From NCBI RefSeq assembly GCF_016906535.1, contig NC_057380.1:372001-436000 (forward strand): a stretch of 64,000 bases of DNA, given 5' to 3'. The DNA comes from Rhizoctonia solani (lineage: Eukaryota; Basidiomycota; Agaricomycetes; Cantharellales; Ceratobasidiaceae). Within the stretch, counting starts at the first letter, position 1. Every line of letters begins with the position of its first letter. The notes beneath the pieces are model-generated. The model saw only the letters and a program-made list of their open reading frames with translations. It searched no databases and was not told the DNA's origin. Shown one piece after another: positions 11,767-23,916 of the stretch. Made by a program: the position numbers and the translations under genes.

Positions 11767-12580
11767 TGTGGGAAGCCTTGGCAATCAGCCCAAGTGCCGG
11801 ACACTGATAATGAGTGGACTGAACCTACGCCCCGGGGTGGCATCTCACGCGATGGTGGGATGTGTGTTTTAATGTCTTGTCTATCTATCTACATGTATGC
11901 GTACATGCATCGTAGCCAGTCCTCGATGCGCTAGGAGTGGGGGAACCCGGGGCCGCCTTTGGCGGCCTATGGGTGTCGACCGGGCCACCCAAGGCCGCGA
12001 CCGTCTGGATCAAAGACTTGAGGTGTCAGAAAAGGACTTGGTGTGTTGTGTTTGTGCATCGCATGGGGGGATTGTGAGTAGGGAAAGATTTTGGGAAGGC
12101 AGAGTTGCATCGTATCTAGCGCTTGGTGGCTAGTCAAGGTTGGAGTGAGGATGGCTCACGTGACCAACCTCTGCACCCTGGCCAAGTATCTCAAGTGAGT
12201 CCTCCGCGTGCTGCGGTTCACTTGTCACCATTGATTTTCAAGTGACACATGCATACTTGTGCCAAGTAACTCCCATTTTCAAGTGCCTGGACAAGTTTGA
12301 CAGGTTGGGCCAAGAACTATAAGCTGCCCCACCAGACAAAGTATCCATATTTACATATGGCAACTCCTGATCATGTTGATATCCTGTGTATTCCATTTCA
12401 TTCTGTAGAATTCACTTGTATTTGGCTGATATCAGCGTGGCTAACTGTTTTTCCAAGACCAGGGAGTCCACATGAATGCAAGTGAGAATATGAGTGAATT
12501 CATCAGTAATCATGTGGATAAACTGGTCTAGTTGCAGTCTAAGGGTTCTGCAAGCAATGGAGATCATTTACTTCACTATT
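11767..12580. other. Spacer between duplicated unit and transposon nest
   Basis: Not shared with the right flank of copy 2. It includes a GC-rich patch near 11935-12010 (GGGGCCGCCTTTGGCGGCC) and, from about 12140, AT-rich DNA with several CAAGTG/CACTTG words. No ORF of note. Confidence 0.4.
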
Positions 12581-12945
12581 TGTTGTAGACACACATATAC
12601 CAGGGGAATTTATCCCTATTTTCTCAATTTTGAACAAAAACAAACAGACAACATTTTCAATCATGTGACTTTGGCGCTTATATCATATGCTAAGCGCTGA
12701 GCCATCCCCATCCGCGCTTAATCAGCATACATAGCCCTCCACCTATGATGTCATCATGACACGTCAGTGACATGTATGCATGAGTAAGGCCAACTACAGA
12801 GCAGGGTTCTTATTGGTTATGGTATTGGACATAATGTATTTGTAATTTGCTGTCCCTTGTAATATATAAGGAGGCCAACCAACCATGGTAATACCCAGTT
12901 CAATTACCTCTTGTTGCATCCACTCAGTGTACAAGGGCCATACTG
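12581..12945 (+). repeat. 5' part of a G/H-family LTR, truncated
   Basis: Starts TGTTGTAGACACA and follows the family LTR through the CACGTG-like box, the GCGCTTATATCAT..GCTAAGCGC hairpin, the TATATAAGG box and AATTACCTC, then breaks off at GGGCCATAC. The usual last ~200 bp of the LTR is missing. It could be the 5' LTR of element E, whose 3' LTR closes at 54669, but the expected TSD (CCTAA) is not found before 12581, so this stays unproven. Confidence 0.65.
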
Positions 12946-14621
12946 TTATGGATATGACATTTCTCCATTAATCTGTACTTATTTTATTAATTACACTAGT
13001 AATCTTACAGTAAACAAATGAGATAAAGATGCAAACTAAGGTTTTCAAGGTCCCTCTATCCAATAGCAACCTTCACAAACCTATAAACCTCAGGAATACC
13101 CTCAATATGCAATGCCTTTTGCATATATGCTGTTTTCTCACTCATTTAAATATATTAAATTCAGCTGAGTAGATAAACAGTAACAAGTAATATCTCTCTT
13201 GTTTGTAGTATTTATTATTCAAGATTATATCTTGTGGCTACACACAGAAATATTCAGGGTCCCCCCTGTTGCATAGGCAAGTGCTCCAGCGCTTAATCAG
13301 CGCTTAAGCGCTGACACACTAAATGCGCCTTTTCTCCATCACCCGGGCATCCCACACTGCCAAATTGCTTGCGCTTAGGTACGCCTGTTTGTGCGCTCCA
13401 GAACGCTGGATCAAACTCCCAAAAGGACAACATTTGGGAGTTATGCCCCATTTACTGTAAGTACCCAATGCAGCGGTATCTTACCTTTGGGACTGTTTAC
13501 TCCAAGGATGAAACACTTAGCCTTGGGACATCTAAGGACCCACACAGGTAAATACTGCCTTGGGGCAAACATTGCCTTGGGGCAAATATTAGGATCTGTT
13601 GTTTGTTTACTATGTACCAAGGTATTGGCTCCCTCAAGTGTTTCAGTTGCCACATGTACCTCCTGTACCCCCTCTTGGTATCAATCATGTATATACTTGT
13701 TTGTGCACCTTCTCAGGGTATAAAAGGACCCTGTGAAGACGCTTCTAATACATCCACTTATCCATTTATCCATTTATCCACTCTTATATATTAACATATA
13801 CACACAAGCCTTTAACAGCTTATCTGCGCATTTACTTTAGTGATTGACTCACTGTAAATAGCATAGGAGGTTATTTGGCGCACTAAGACCATAGGCCAGT
13901 CCCAACAGACACAGGGTAACCTATTAGTGTACTTACTGCAACCCTGTGCCCCTTGACTGTCACAGTTGTTGAGTTCAACATTGAGTATAGTGCAACAATA
14001 CTGTAAGGATTGTTGTGATTGAGTGATAGTGTTTCAATCCACCATACCCCCTATATTGTAGATAGCTTTATCTACAATATCTCATAAATCCTAGATATAT
14101 TTTAGGTAAACCCCATAAGTCTTAAGTCTTACTTAAGCACATATAAGTCCTATACTTATTAGGCAAACCCTATAAATCCTGTACATTAGTCAGGTAACCC
14201 TCTTACTTAAGGTACTATCCCAGAGACCTTAAGTATACACACCCTTAGTCACTTAGGCTTAAGTAACATTAGTCTAAGGTACTATACATAACCAACCACC
14301 TGCACTTCATAGTTGCTAGACTATTTGTTAGGAGTTGTTATTCCTGATAACCTAGCTTATATTGTGCATATATTCTGTGCATATATTCTGATTCTTAATA
14401 CTAGTTCTCAGTTACTCCCATATACATTTTGTATATAGTAATTCTTTCTTACTCCTGTACTTACACAACTCTTAACAGACCAACTCATATGGTGTAGGCT
14501 TATCAGGGTAGTGAGCATTCTGGATTGGTTTGCTTAGTGAACAAATACATTGTCAAGCTTGACATCCCAGATATCAGTGTTGAAGGTAGTTTGGAGTGTT
14601 GCAAGATAGGTGTTTCAACTC
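12946..14621. other. AT-rich repeat-derived DNA, unresolved
   Basis: No convincing coding frame. Visible are a 17-bp tandem pair GCCTTGGGGCAAA(C/T)ATT near 13556-13590, a TTATCCA tandem near 13759-13782, a GTATAAAAGG TATA-like box near 13718 and a string of TTAAG/CTTAA words from 14100 to 14300. The layout suggests a plus-strand LTR of a further family, but neither end nor TSD can be fixed. An 18-bp stretch (14287-14304) is the exact reverse complement of 20705-20722. Confidence 0.35.
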
Positions 14622-17600
14622 TTAAATCTGATGCTGATGAACGTCTAGACTCCTTGTATTGATTACCGGCAACAGGAGTCCTTTGTCAGTAGATATTGAT
14701 GAATAAATACTTATTTGATTGGTATTATCACCTCTGCTTGGTGTAGTTGGCTCTTCTGGTACTAGACCATTAATTCCAAGATCTAAAACTAACTCTGCTT
14801 GACTAATAACTGGTTTGTCATTAGCTGATTTCTCAGGTAATACAATTTGGAGCTCAGTGTCAATGGCGCTTGACTCAGCGCTTATGCATAAGGCCATAGG
14901 CTGGTAGTTGGGACTTAGATTTCTAATTTCCAACAGCACTAGAGATTCAAATGCGGCGTTTGCAGCAACGCTAATGCTTGGGACTAACATTTCCTGTGTA
15001 CCCAATGAGTTGTATTCATGCAACAAGTTAGAATCTTCCGTGTTTGCAAATATAATAGGTAAGCTTGTATGGGCACTGTCTGGTTCTTCACTGGTATGTA
15101 CTAGCGTCTGCTTGCTAATCCAATTCCTTAGCTGCTTGGAGTGCAAACCAACGTGTTCATTTGTATCTCAGAGCTGATACACTTGGTATCAAAGCTTGGC
15201 GTAGGTGTATTATGTTTCATTCAATAATGCAAGCTTTCCAGAGGCTTGTTCAAGTCTTGCGTCAATAGTTTGTAGTTGATTGTACTTACAGACAATGTCA
15301 AAGAATCCATTGAACTAATAGTCACGCTTCTTGCACCATATTGATTGAAATGTCCTTGAATATACCTGGGCTAGTAGTAGCATAGCTGGCTGAACTTATT
15401 TTAGTTGATTCAAGGCTGCAAATTGTTTCAGACAATGCTGAGTAAGGATCACGTGACAGTGTTGCTTGCAGTGCGTTGTGAATAGTGTTGTTCTTGCCCC
15501 TGTCAATTTTATCTACAAATAAAGATTGTTTGCTTGCTTCAGACTCAAAGATCAGTACCAATGAATGTGCTGGCAATAGTAGATCATTGCTATATTCAGC
15601 CGTGTGACTGTTGGACAGAAGCAAGGAGTCCAAACTCTTAATTGACTTGCTGAGCTTGGCCATTTGCTGGGCCAACTTGCTTGATCAATCCAGCAATGTT
15701 GCTGACATTAGATACTCTGGAACAAGTGGTATTGTTGAGTCTAAAGCTGAATGGCGTTCAATCTCAATAACCGCTGAGTCAGCTGTAGATGTATGCAAGA
15801 CAGTAGGTTCTGCATATATCCATTATTTGCTGAATTTCACAGATAGTTTCAACTAGCCAGTCCTTCATATCCGGCAATAAATCAACTTCCAGCGGTTGAA
15901 AATCTGGAAAATTTCCCAATGTTTTGCTGCAAACACCCATTAGCGTATCACCATGTTCTTGCTGACTAAGTGGTTTGTTTGGCGCATTAGTCTTAGAAGT
16001 GAATTCTTCCATAGTATTTGTATATGAATCCAAGCTAATACTAATACTTGATCCTTCTGAGGTTCTAAATAGTGAACGTTTAGCCAAACCTTGAGGCACA
16101 ATTGCATTTGAATGTTGCTGATAAGCTTCCAAAGATTGCTCTAAGCTATCTAGATATTTGGCACTTAGGTTTCCATAAAAGACTGACAAAGTATCTTGAC
16201 TAATCAAAGGCTTCAAGTCTATTAATGGTTTAAGACTTGAAGGAATCTTGACTATATTGTTGCTATTGCTTGTCACAGTACCATCTGTTTGACTAATTGA
16301 TAGCAAGGGTAGAGCTGACTCAAGAATAAGCTTTTTGGCTGTATTTGGGTGAGTGCCATAGTATTATTACCAATTGGTGGCAGCATAGTATTGGCTGTTG
16401 AGTACAATTGGTCCATGGGCCCTTGGATCAATTGCGTTGCTTTTGGAGAAATTTGAGCAGGTTTGCTTCTTATGTCCAATGCATGTATCTTGACTAATGC
16501 ATTGGCTGAGTTCTCTGAGGCGTTGAGCAGGAAGTTTGTGACCAAAGATTTGGGCACAAATTCAAGTAAGCGTTGCTGAGTAGTGACCAGGGGTAGTTCC
16601 TTATCCGGCAATTCATGAGCCAATAGACCTTTGTCTAATGCTTTGGGTTTGACGCTAGCTGACAGTTTACTTAAGTAACCTATATTGGTATCATCACACA
16701 AATTATACAAGGTGTCTAGGCTAATCACAGGATTTGGCTTCAGCTGTGATTCTCTATGAATAGAGATGAGAGTTGAAACTGTTTCAGTGTTAGTCAATAG
16801 GTCTTGATTTAAGCATGGCTTAGATTGCAACTGTCTAGGTAAGCAACTAGCTAAATCTTCTTCCTTTGTTTGCCTAATACTTGAGGTGTGTACCACATTG
16901 TTATGCAAAGTGTTGATTGCTTGTTTGGTTATCATAGATGAAGATGGATCTGCATCATGGAATTTGTACGGTGAATGACTATCATGTGTATTAGATATGT
17001 GAGTATCTATGCTAGTAGGACCATGACTAGTAAGGCTAGATGGCGTTCCTGTATGCTTAGTGAATCCATCTGTAGTACTATTTGTAACCAATACATGCAA
17101 ATGACTAAGGTTACCAAAAGAGTGATGACTGTTTATGTGTACCAGATTACACAATGCTTCCTCTGGCAGTGGTGTAGTACTTCTGAACTGGTTGCGCGTC
17201 ATCCAGATTGACTCATTGTTTGATTGCTTAATAGGTTTGACTAAGCTATCATTTCTTGATGTAATACTGTTGCGTTCTTTAATTGTAACTACAGGCTGAG
17301 CTACTTTGTTGACTAATAGATTGCTTAGCTGTTCATTAGATGCAATATCTTTTACAGCTTCTACTGGTATCTTATCATTAAAGATGGGCAGTGATTTGTT
17401 GACAGACTTCCAGATGAGCAATGCTGGACTATTGTCACACTCTAGAGTAAATATAGGTATTGATACAGATACTTCCTCTGAGTCAAGAGGGGTAGACGGC
17501 TGAGAGTCATCAAGCAATGAATAGGAGCTTGAGCTCATCATGAAATGATTAGGCTGAGTACCCTTAACCGTTTCAAGGTTGTTAATGGTACTTCCTGCTG

Positions 17601-20427
17601 ACGCATACCTGTACTTGATGCTTGCGCTAGGACTTGTATGCCAATCTAGATGCTCCATTGGTTCTGAATGGGGCAGTCAAGGCTTAGACAATGACTGAAA
17701 CACTTTGGCCACTCTGTAATCATTATTGTACATAGATGACATGGTAGGCAATTTGATTAGTGTTGTTTGAGTCAGCAACTTATCATGTGATAACTCATGT
17801 TGGCTCTTAGCCTTGTTAGGTAACAAGTCTGGTCAGGAATTCAAATTTATTTGTGAGTTATGCTTACATAGATCACCTTGTGGATGATTTGTTGCAGGTA
17901 AATGATTAGTCAATGACTTATGAGGCAAGTCTTGAACTGTTATAGACTTAGTAAGTATGTTGTGTGTTGTATGCCAACTGTAAGGTTGGGTACATGCTAG
18001 TGGGCGGGCGCTTACAGCCGTACTAAACACTGTAGTCTACTATCTAAGGCTATTCTACCTGCTATACTACTGTATCTACAACACTTAAGACGTCCTACTG
18101 GTATCTACTGTTGACAAGGGGGCCTTAGGCCTGGAGGTGTGGTAAGTTAAGATAAGGGGGTTGCGTCAGCAATACTTCTGGGGGCCGGCTACTTAGCTGG
18201 CTGGGGACCTCCTCAATGGATATGAGACAAGGTAAAATTGACTTGGGGTCTCCAAGCAATTTTCCTGCTGTTTATATAGACAAGTGAGAAGTATGTACAT
18301 GGTCAATGCGCGTGAGAAAGGAAGAGTCTATATGAAAAGAGAAGCATGCTGTGGGCTGTGCAGAAGCGTGAATTTCTCCTAAGCGCCCTTGGCACAGCAT
18401 CTTGGTGCAGCATCTTGGCATAATAAGCGCCAAGATCACGTGATTAAAAAACATAAGATAAAGAGTCCGTAAAAAATACTAAAAATAATAGGAAAATTGT
18501 CCAATTCTAATGGTATAATTCTTGGGAGTGTAACATTGTGCAACCTTTGGATTGATTGTTCCATTTGATCCTAAAGCTAACAGCAGCTACTTTGAACGCA
18601 CATGCATCAAACAAGCATTTGGATGCCAGCCATTCTGGTGTTAGAAGCAGTAAGTCCAATTCATTTGATTGCCAAATGGTCTTAGCAACTAAACTATTAT
18701 AGGCAATGTGAAGTTAGCCATATTCAGGCCAGTAATGTATGTCTTGGGCAGGAATTAACTTATTAGTGATAAGGCAGGTTGGTCTGAATGTAGTAACTAT
18801 ATCTAGTAACTCAAATAAATGTACAGCCCATGTTTCACATGATTGGTTTGGAGTGTAACTGTCTTGCTGAGTTGGCATGGGTAGATTATATAAGTTGCGT
18901 GCCAACCGGCAAAGTGTTCTTCTGGCTCAGCTAATTTTTGGGTCCAATTGGGTCTCAGAGATAAGTCCGGCACTAGCAGGCTGAAACAAATAGTCTGCTA
19001 TTTCTTTATCTGTAATTGCATACGCGGGGGTATCAGGCAAATACGGTAAGTACTTCCTTAGTTCTGGACTGCTAGTTGCTGATGAACTACAGCTATTGTG
19101 CAGTGTAACCTGTTCTGGCAAGTGTTGGGAGCTAGTAGTCTCCTTGTGCTGCCATGTTCTAGGCTGTACCAGCCATTTGTCTAGCTGTACTGCAACTGTT
19201 GGTGCGTACTTGCTTAAATCTGGACTCTCTGCAACTGATTTGTTATGGCAGTTGTATGATATAGCCTGGTCTGGCAAGCGTTGAGAGCTAACCATTGCCT
19301 GACCTTGTCAAGTCTTAGGCTTAGTGTGCCATTCCTCTGGCTGTCTTACTGTTGCAGGTAAGTGCTTAGACTCTGTATCAGGTTCAAAGCTTAGTTGACT
19401 GCCTAGGGCTTTGTAGCTGTTGTCCATGTTGTTGACCAGGTAGTGATCCAGCATTGTATCATAGCTGATGCTATGATTCAAAGGATTGACTGGATCCTCA
19501 CTGTTGTGGTTGATCAAGCTGTATGGTGGATTGCTTAGGGCATACAATGGGTCACCTGCAGTATACAGTGGGTTGCATGGGATGTACAACAACGTTCTCT
19601 CAGTTGGCGGTGAGTAAATATCTTTTGGTGATGATTGTTCAGAGCTTAATAGTTGATATGAACGTTTGTGACAGTTGTCCATATAGCTTTCAACACGTTC
19701 ACACTGCGTCATAGCCGTGCAGACCTCATGAGCCAATGGAGACAATGAGACAGCTTCCTTGCAACAATGGCTTGGGTTGAAAGGTGCATTGTGCTCTCTG
19801 TACCGTTCCTTAGATGTATGTATGCTACTATCATGTGCTTGACAAAATATATCCTTGTTAACCACTGCTACGTTGTGCACATCCAAGACCATGAGGCCAT
19901 TGTTCTTGTGCTGGGAGCGTTTGTTACTAATGCTCCAGCGGTGAGAGCTCTGTTGGGAGCGTTGGCTTGAGTTAGACATAGTCTCAGTGTTGTTTGCATA
20001 ACTATTATTTGTATCTAAGTACATCCTAAGAGCATTTTCTAAGTGTACACAATTGTTATTCATGTCGGTGGTAGTAGTGGGATGGGTGTCTTGGTATAGG
20101 GAGCGTTGTTGACCGGGGCTGAGCTGATGAGGAAGTGGAAGGGGTAGCTTTGGAGTAGTTGGTCATTGGACCATGTTTGCAAGCGTCTTGATGGGTTCTT
20201 GGCAACAAAGTTGTTGAGTTGGGCAACCTGGCAGCATTGGTACTGTTGCTGAGGTCAATGGAGTGATTAGGAGAGGTAAGAGGGTGAAGAGCAGCAGGCT
20301 GAGGGGTATTGAAGGCAGTGCTTGTTGACAGCACCTGTTTTGACGTTGTAGAGCAATGATCCCTTGTTGTCCAAAGCCCTAATTCAGATCTAGACAATCT
20401 GTGCAAGTGTTCTGGAGGCTTCCACAT
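14622..20427 (-). pseudogene. W1 internal region: long decayed coding region of unknown type
   Basis: Successive minus-strand frames (20427-20056, 20063-19308, 19295-18927, 18905-18714, 17658-16273, 16306-15779, 15675-15322, 15146-14622) read as one broken coding region of up to about 1,700 codons. They are joined by a few stops, mostly TGA, and frame changes. Composition is rich in Ser, Leu, Asn, Thr and His. A repeat of about 51 residues is visible at 19310-19030: (K/R)TWQ, then SSQ(R/H)LP(D/E)Q and SP(D/E)L.KY.P. One TGA sits where the sister repeat has TGG (Trp). Looser repeats read KP(N)PVIS/KPLIS..DTL. I see no RT, protease, integrase or zinc knuckle. It lies directly 3' of the W1 primer site, so it is the element's own cargo or an extremely divergent gag. 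The first two frames overlap at ATGAATAA. Confidence 0.45.
17965..18535 (-). repeat. Solo LTR of Z family inside W1
   Basis: 571 bp from TGTTGTATGCC to AGTGTAACA, matching the Z LTR in reverse orientation, including the TCAATTTTACCTTGTCTCAT stretch (read on minus) and the GATCACGTGAT box. Flanked by a perfect 5-bp TSD TTGTG (17960-17964 and 18536-18540). Confidence 0.9.
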
Positions 20428-20514
20428 GTAGTGTCAGTACAACTATAGTAGTAAGACTAAGTACAAGTATTAAGAGACTACAGGTAAGAATTAAAGATGT
20501 AACCAACACAAGGC

Positions 20515-20531
20515 CCTGCAGTGGTCACCAA
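20515..20531 (-). other. W1 primer-binding site (TTGGTGACC)
   Basis: On the minus strand the W1 5' LTR ends ..TATAACA and is followed at once by TTGGTGACCACTGC, the position and style of a tRNA-type primer site. W2 has TTGGTGA at the same place. This differs from the self-primed G/H/N and Z elements. Confidence 0.6.
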
Positions 20532-21829
20532 TGTTATAGAGTAGGGTTTTATGACTATGTAATTATATACAGAATATAATAAAGTTATTAATAGATCAGT
20601 TATCTATGGATATAAAAGGTAATAGACTAGCTATATAAGGGTAAATTAGGTTAGTAATCAGGGTGATCCCTACACTAAACAAGCAATCAAGCAATTACTG
20701 CAGATGCAGGTGGTTGGTTATGCTTATACCTATAGTATAAAAGTTAGTATTGAGTCTTAGTTACCTACTACAATTTATCTGGATTTGTTAGTAATTTATT
20801 TGACTGAGATTGCACTCAGTTAAGGTGTATATGCCACTCTCAAGGCCTTAAGCTCTCCCAACTGACTTACTCAAGAGGTTCAGGGTTGCCCTAGAGCCTT
20901 TCCTAGCTACCCAGTATCTGTTGGGACCTTGCTAGAGGCTATATGCGCCAAGATACCTTAAGGTTAAGTTCAGTGAGCTTAAGAGGCTAAGAAAGCAAAA
21001 TAAGACACTCTAAACTAAGTTAAGAAGATCTAATAGATCTTCAAGTTCACACAAGGGGTAAGAATGGGATGAAAAGAAGATTGTATTCAAAGGGTCTCCT
21101 CAGGGGGTTATATACCCCAGAGGGAGAACAAATAACTATATACATGATGTACAAAAGAGGAAGTTACATGAGAGGTACAGTCTGAGCTATTTGACACATA
21201 AAGACCAATTAGTCCCAATAAGTCCTAGTGAGATAGACCCAAGGCTATTTAAAGAATGTTCTAGAGCATACATGACTAAATTACATTAGTGTGAATACTA
21301 AAAATAACCTTGAGGCAAGGTAGGATCTCATAGAAAAAGCTAGAAACTTAAATGGTTAGTATCTCCATCAATTTGGCTCAGAATCAGGCAATTCCTTTTG
21401 AGAAGTGAGATGCTGGAGCCTCCAACCTATTGGTATTTGTCTGCATAGTAATATGCCTATTTCCTGCTGAGATTGGCGTTGGCGCGCCCCGCCAACCTTT
21501 GGCGCTTATTTGCAATGACTAAGCGCCAGCGCTTGCATGCTTACTTGCACTTGTTCTATGGTCTACAAGTACCGTTCCTACATATAAATGCATGATAAAA
21601 AAATGCTATAAATCATAGAAATAATAGTATGACCACTTTGCATAATCAGACGTGTATATATGCAAGCGCAATGAGGAAATAAAGTATAAAAGGTCTTGTA
21701 GCACCGCCAGTTTCCAAATATAGTAATATTCATGCCCATATTTGGATAGAGCAAGTATGATTACTCCAGTTTGCACTATTCACTATTGGCAATTAGGGGC
21801 GCATATGTCTAAATAGTCATTCCATAACA
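20532..21829 (-). repeat. W1 5' LTR (1.3 kb)
   Basis: On the minus strand it runs TGTTATGGAATG (21829) to CTCTATAACA (20532), next to the primer site. It is inserted into the W2 gag region; CTTAA follows at 21830 as the presumed TSD half, but the matching half was not found on the left. No second copy of this LTR is present in the window, so the 3' LTR of W1 is missing or replaced. Confidence 0.6.
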
Positions 21830-21830
21830 C

Positions 21831-23819
21831 TTAATTTGATCCTATAGTCAAAATGGACATCAGTGATTCTATTATTCCCTTGAGGTGCCTGAGGTGCTTG
21901 AGGAAAGTTTCCCCTGGACCTCCTGGACCTCCTGGACCTCCTGGACCTCCTGGGCCTCCTGGCCTTCCTGGTCCTCCAGATCCTCCTGGTTCTCCTGGAG
22001 GTGGTGGACCTGTAGGTGAAGACCTATTAGGCATAGGCTGGTGAGGTGAGCTATTAGGAATATTGAAAGGTAATCCTCCTCCATTTCCTCCATTTCCTCC
22101 ATTTCCTCCATTTCCTCTATTGGGAGGATTAGGTGGAGGGTTCCCAGAACCTGAAAGGACTGGAACCATGGAAGGCTGATTAATAAATGGAGGTGGGTTA
22201 AGATTTGTTCCTCCTGTTAGAGGTACTGAAATAGGTTTATGTGTAGTCAATAACTCAATTCCTGTTGGATTAGGATTCATAACCAGAGTGTTGGAAGATC
22301 CCCCAACATTGGTGGAAAAATTCCAAGGAGTAAGGGACTCATATTGAGCATATCTACTCCTTTGCCTTGGTAAAGCTGATAATGAGGATTTGTGTCTAGA
22401 TCTATTCCTTAATGGAGAGTCTAGAGAATCTTCAGAAGATGATGCTGGAATAACAGATATTAGGTTATTATCTGCATCCATATCAGCTCTAAGGGCTATA
22501 GGCTGAGTTAATTGAGCTGGACGTGGCTGCAACTGAAGGATCAACTAAACCAGAAGCTCTGTTACCTAAAGTCATTCTACTTTGACCCCAACCTGTATTA
22601 GAGATCTTAGTAGTGGATCCAAAGAGATCATTGTATTTCCTCCCCATTCCAGTGGTGTTTGGGCCAATTGGTTTGGGAGGATCTTCTATAAAGATCCTAG
22701 ATGGTTCCTCTGGTACAGTAGGTAACACTGGTAAAGTATTTCTAGCCACAATAGTTTTACTTGTGCTTGCAGCAGAGGGGTTAGTGAAATCCTCTAAGTC
22801 CCTCTGAGCTTGAGATCCAGGTGTAAATAAAGAAGTAGTCACATCTGGACCTTGCATAGGTGTATAGGCAGGAATGAAGGTTCTATCTCCTTTCTTAGGA
22901 GTGTATTGGCTTAATTGAACAATCTCTTCTACAGTTTCCTCTTCTTCCACATCATTGTTCTCAGAGTCCAGAGTAGAAGTATTTAATGCTTCCATGGGAC
23001 TATGAGCTCTATGAATATGTGTAGGATAAGTCCACTCTGAATGAGTATTAGAAAGTTGTTCAACAGCAGGATCATTCTTATCAGAGGTAACTTCCAGTTT
23101 CTTCCTTATTCTAAAATAGAAAGCAAGAAACCTTTCTACTTGATCTCTAAAATGTACAGCTATAATCTCATGTGAGGCTTTAGTGTATAGAGATTCAAGA
23201 GCATCCTCAGGAAGAGATGGTACCTTCATGGTGTGATGATTAGAAAGTGTGTGTGATTTCCATTGATTGTAAATTGTAGTTAACTCCCTAATCAATCCAG
23301 AAAGATTTCTTCTATTGATTATTGATACAGGAGCCCTAGCTGGTTTCAAATACCAATTGGGAGAGAAAGTACAGAATACATCCAGTTTATCTAGAATGTG
23401 TTGGAAAAACAGTCTGCCTTGTAGGGACAAATAAATGTTTTCCACTGCATTTGGTTTCCCATCTAGGTTATAAGCCATGCTATTTGTCTAGCAGTTCTCC
23501 TTCTAGAGTTGACATGGTGATCTTTAGAAACTTCATTTATAAGTTTAGCAGAAGAAGGATAGTATGAGTATCTCTCCTTTTCAGCAGAGGTCAACTCTCT
23601 AAGGTGATTAGGTGTAGTAGGCCCATAAGGAGTATACTTGTCAACATCAATGTCATCAAGGAGACTTGCAGCCTTTAAACTCCAATCAGACATAGCATTC
23701 CTGTTCTCTTTAGGAGGTCTGTTAGCCTGAGATATAGAGTCAGAAGGTGCTAGGTCTTCATCAGAAGTTCTAGAACTGCCAGCTTTGATGGAAGGCTGTT
23801 TGGCTGTTGGTGAAGACAT
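21831..23819 (-). pseudogene. W2 gag-like region
   Basis: Starts about 80 nt after the W2 primer site with ATG at 23819 (MSSPTAKQPSIKAGSS). Three frames in series (23819-23463, 23478-22489, 22544-21831) with two frame changes give about 660 residues. The middle part is helical (YLSLQGRLFFQHILDKLDVF, IRELTTIYNQWK, FRDQVERFLAFYFRIRKKL). The end is low-complexity with GGNGGN and a run of GGP repeats (DNA repeats CCTGGACCT at about 21913-21965 and CATTTCCTC at about 22080-22120). Gly/Pro-rich tails like this are common in gag proteins of agaricomycete LTR elements. No zinc knuckle or pol is seen because W1 interrupts it at 21829. Confidence 0.5.
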
Positions 23820-23899
23820 GGAGGTGTCAGTTCAGAAAATAACTGTAAAAATACTCAACTAGTTGAATATATGGGTAGTTATTCAAGATAACCAGCTGT

Positions 23900-23916
23900 C
23901 TGGGTTGCTTCACCAA
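23900..23916 (-). other. W2 primer-binding site
   Basis: Minus strand TTGGTGAAGCAACCCAG immediately after the LTR end TTTACAACA. Same TTGGTGA start as in W1. Confidence 0.6.

Noticed and set aside
13391..13794. Overlapping short ORFs as genes
   Set aside because: They arise from short tandem repeats in several frames at once and show no motif.
12946..14621. 3' LTR of W1 or W2
   Set aside because: Neither LTR sequence is found here in the needed orientation and the TSD halves CTTAA or GGAAC are not next to a TGTT end.
21853..22044. Collagen-like plus-strand ORF (GPPGPPG)
   Set aside because: Shadow of the GGP repeats of the minus-strand W2 gag; the plus frame has no start context or extension.
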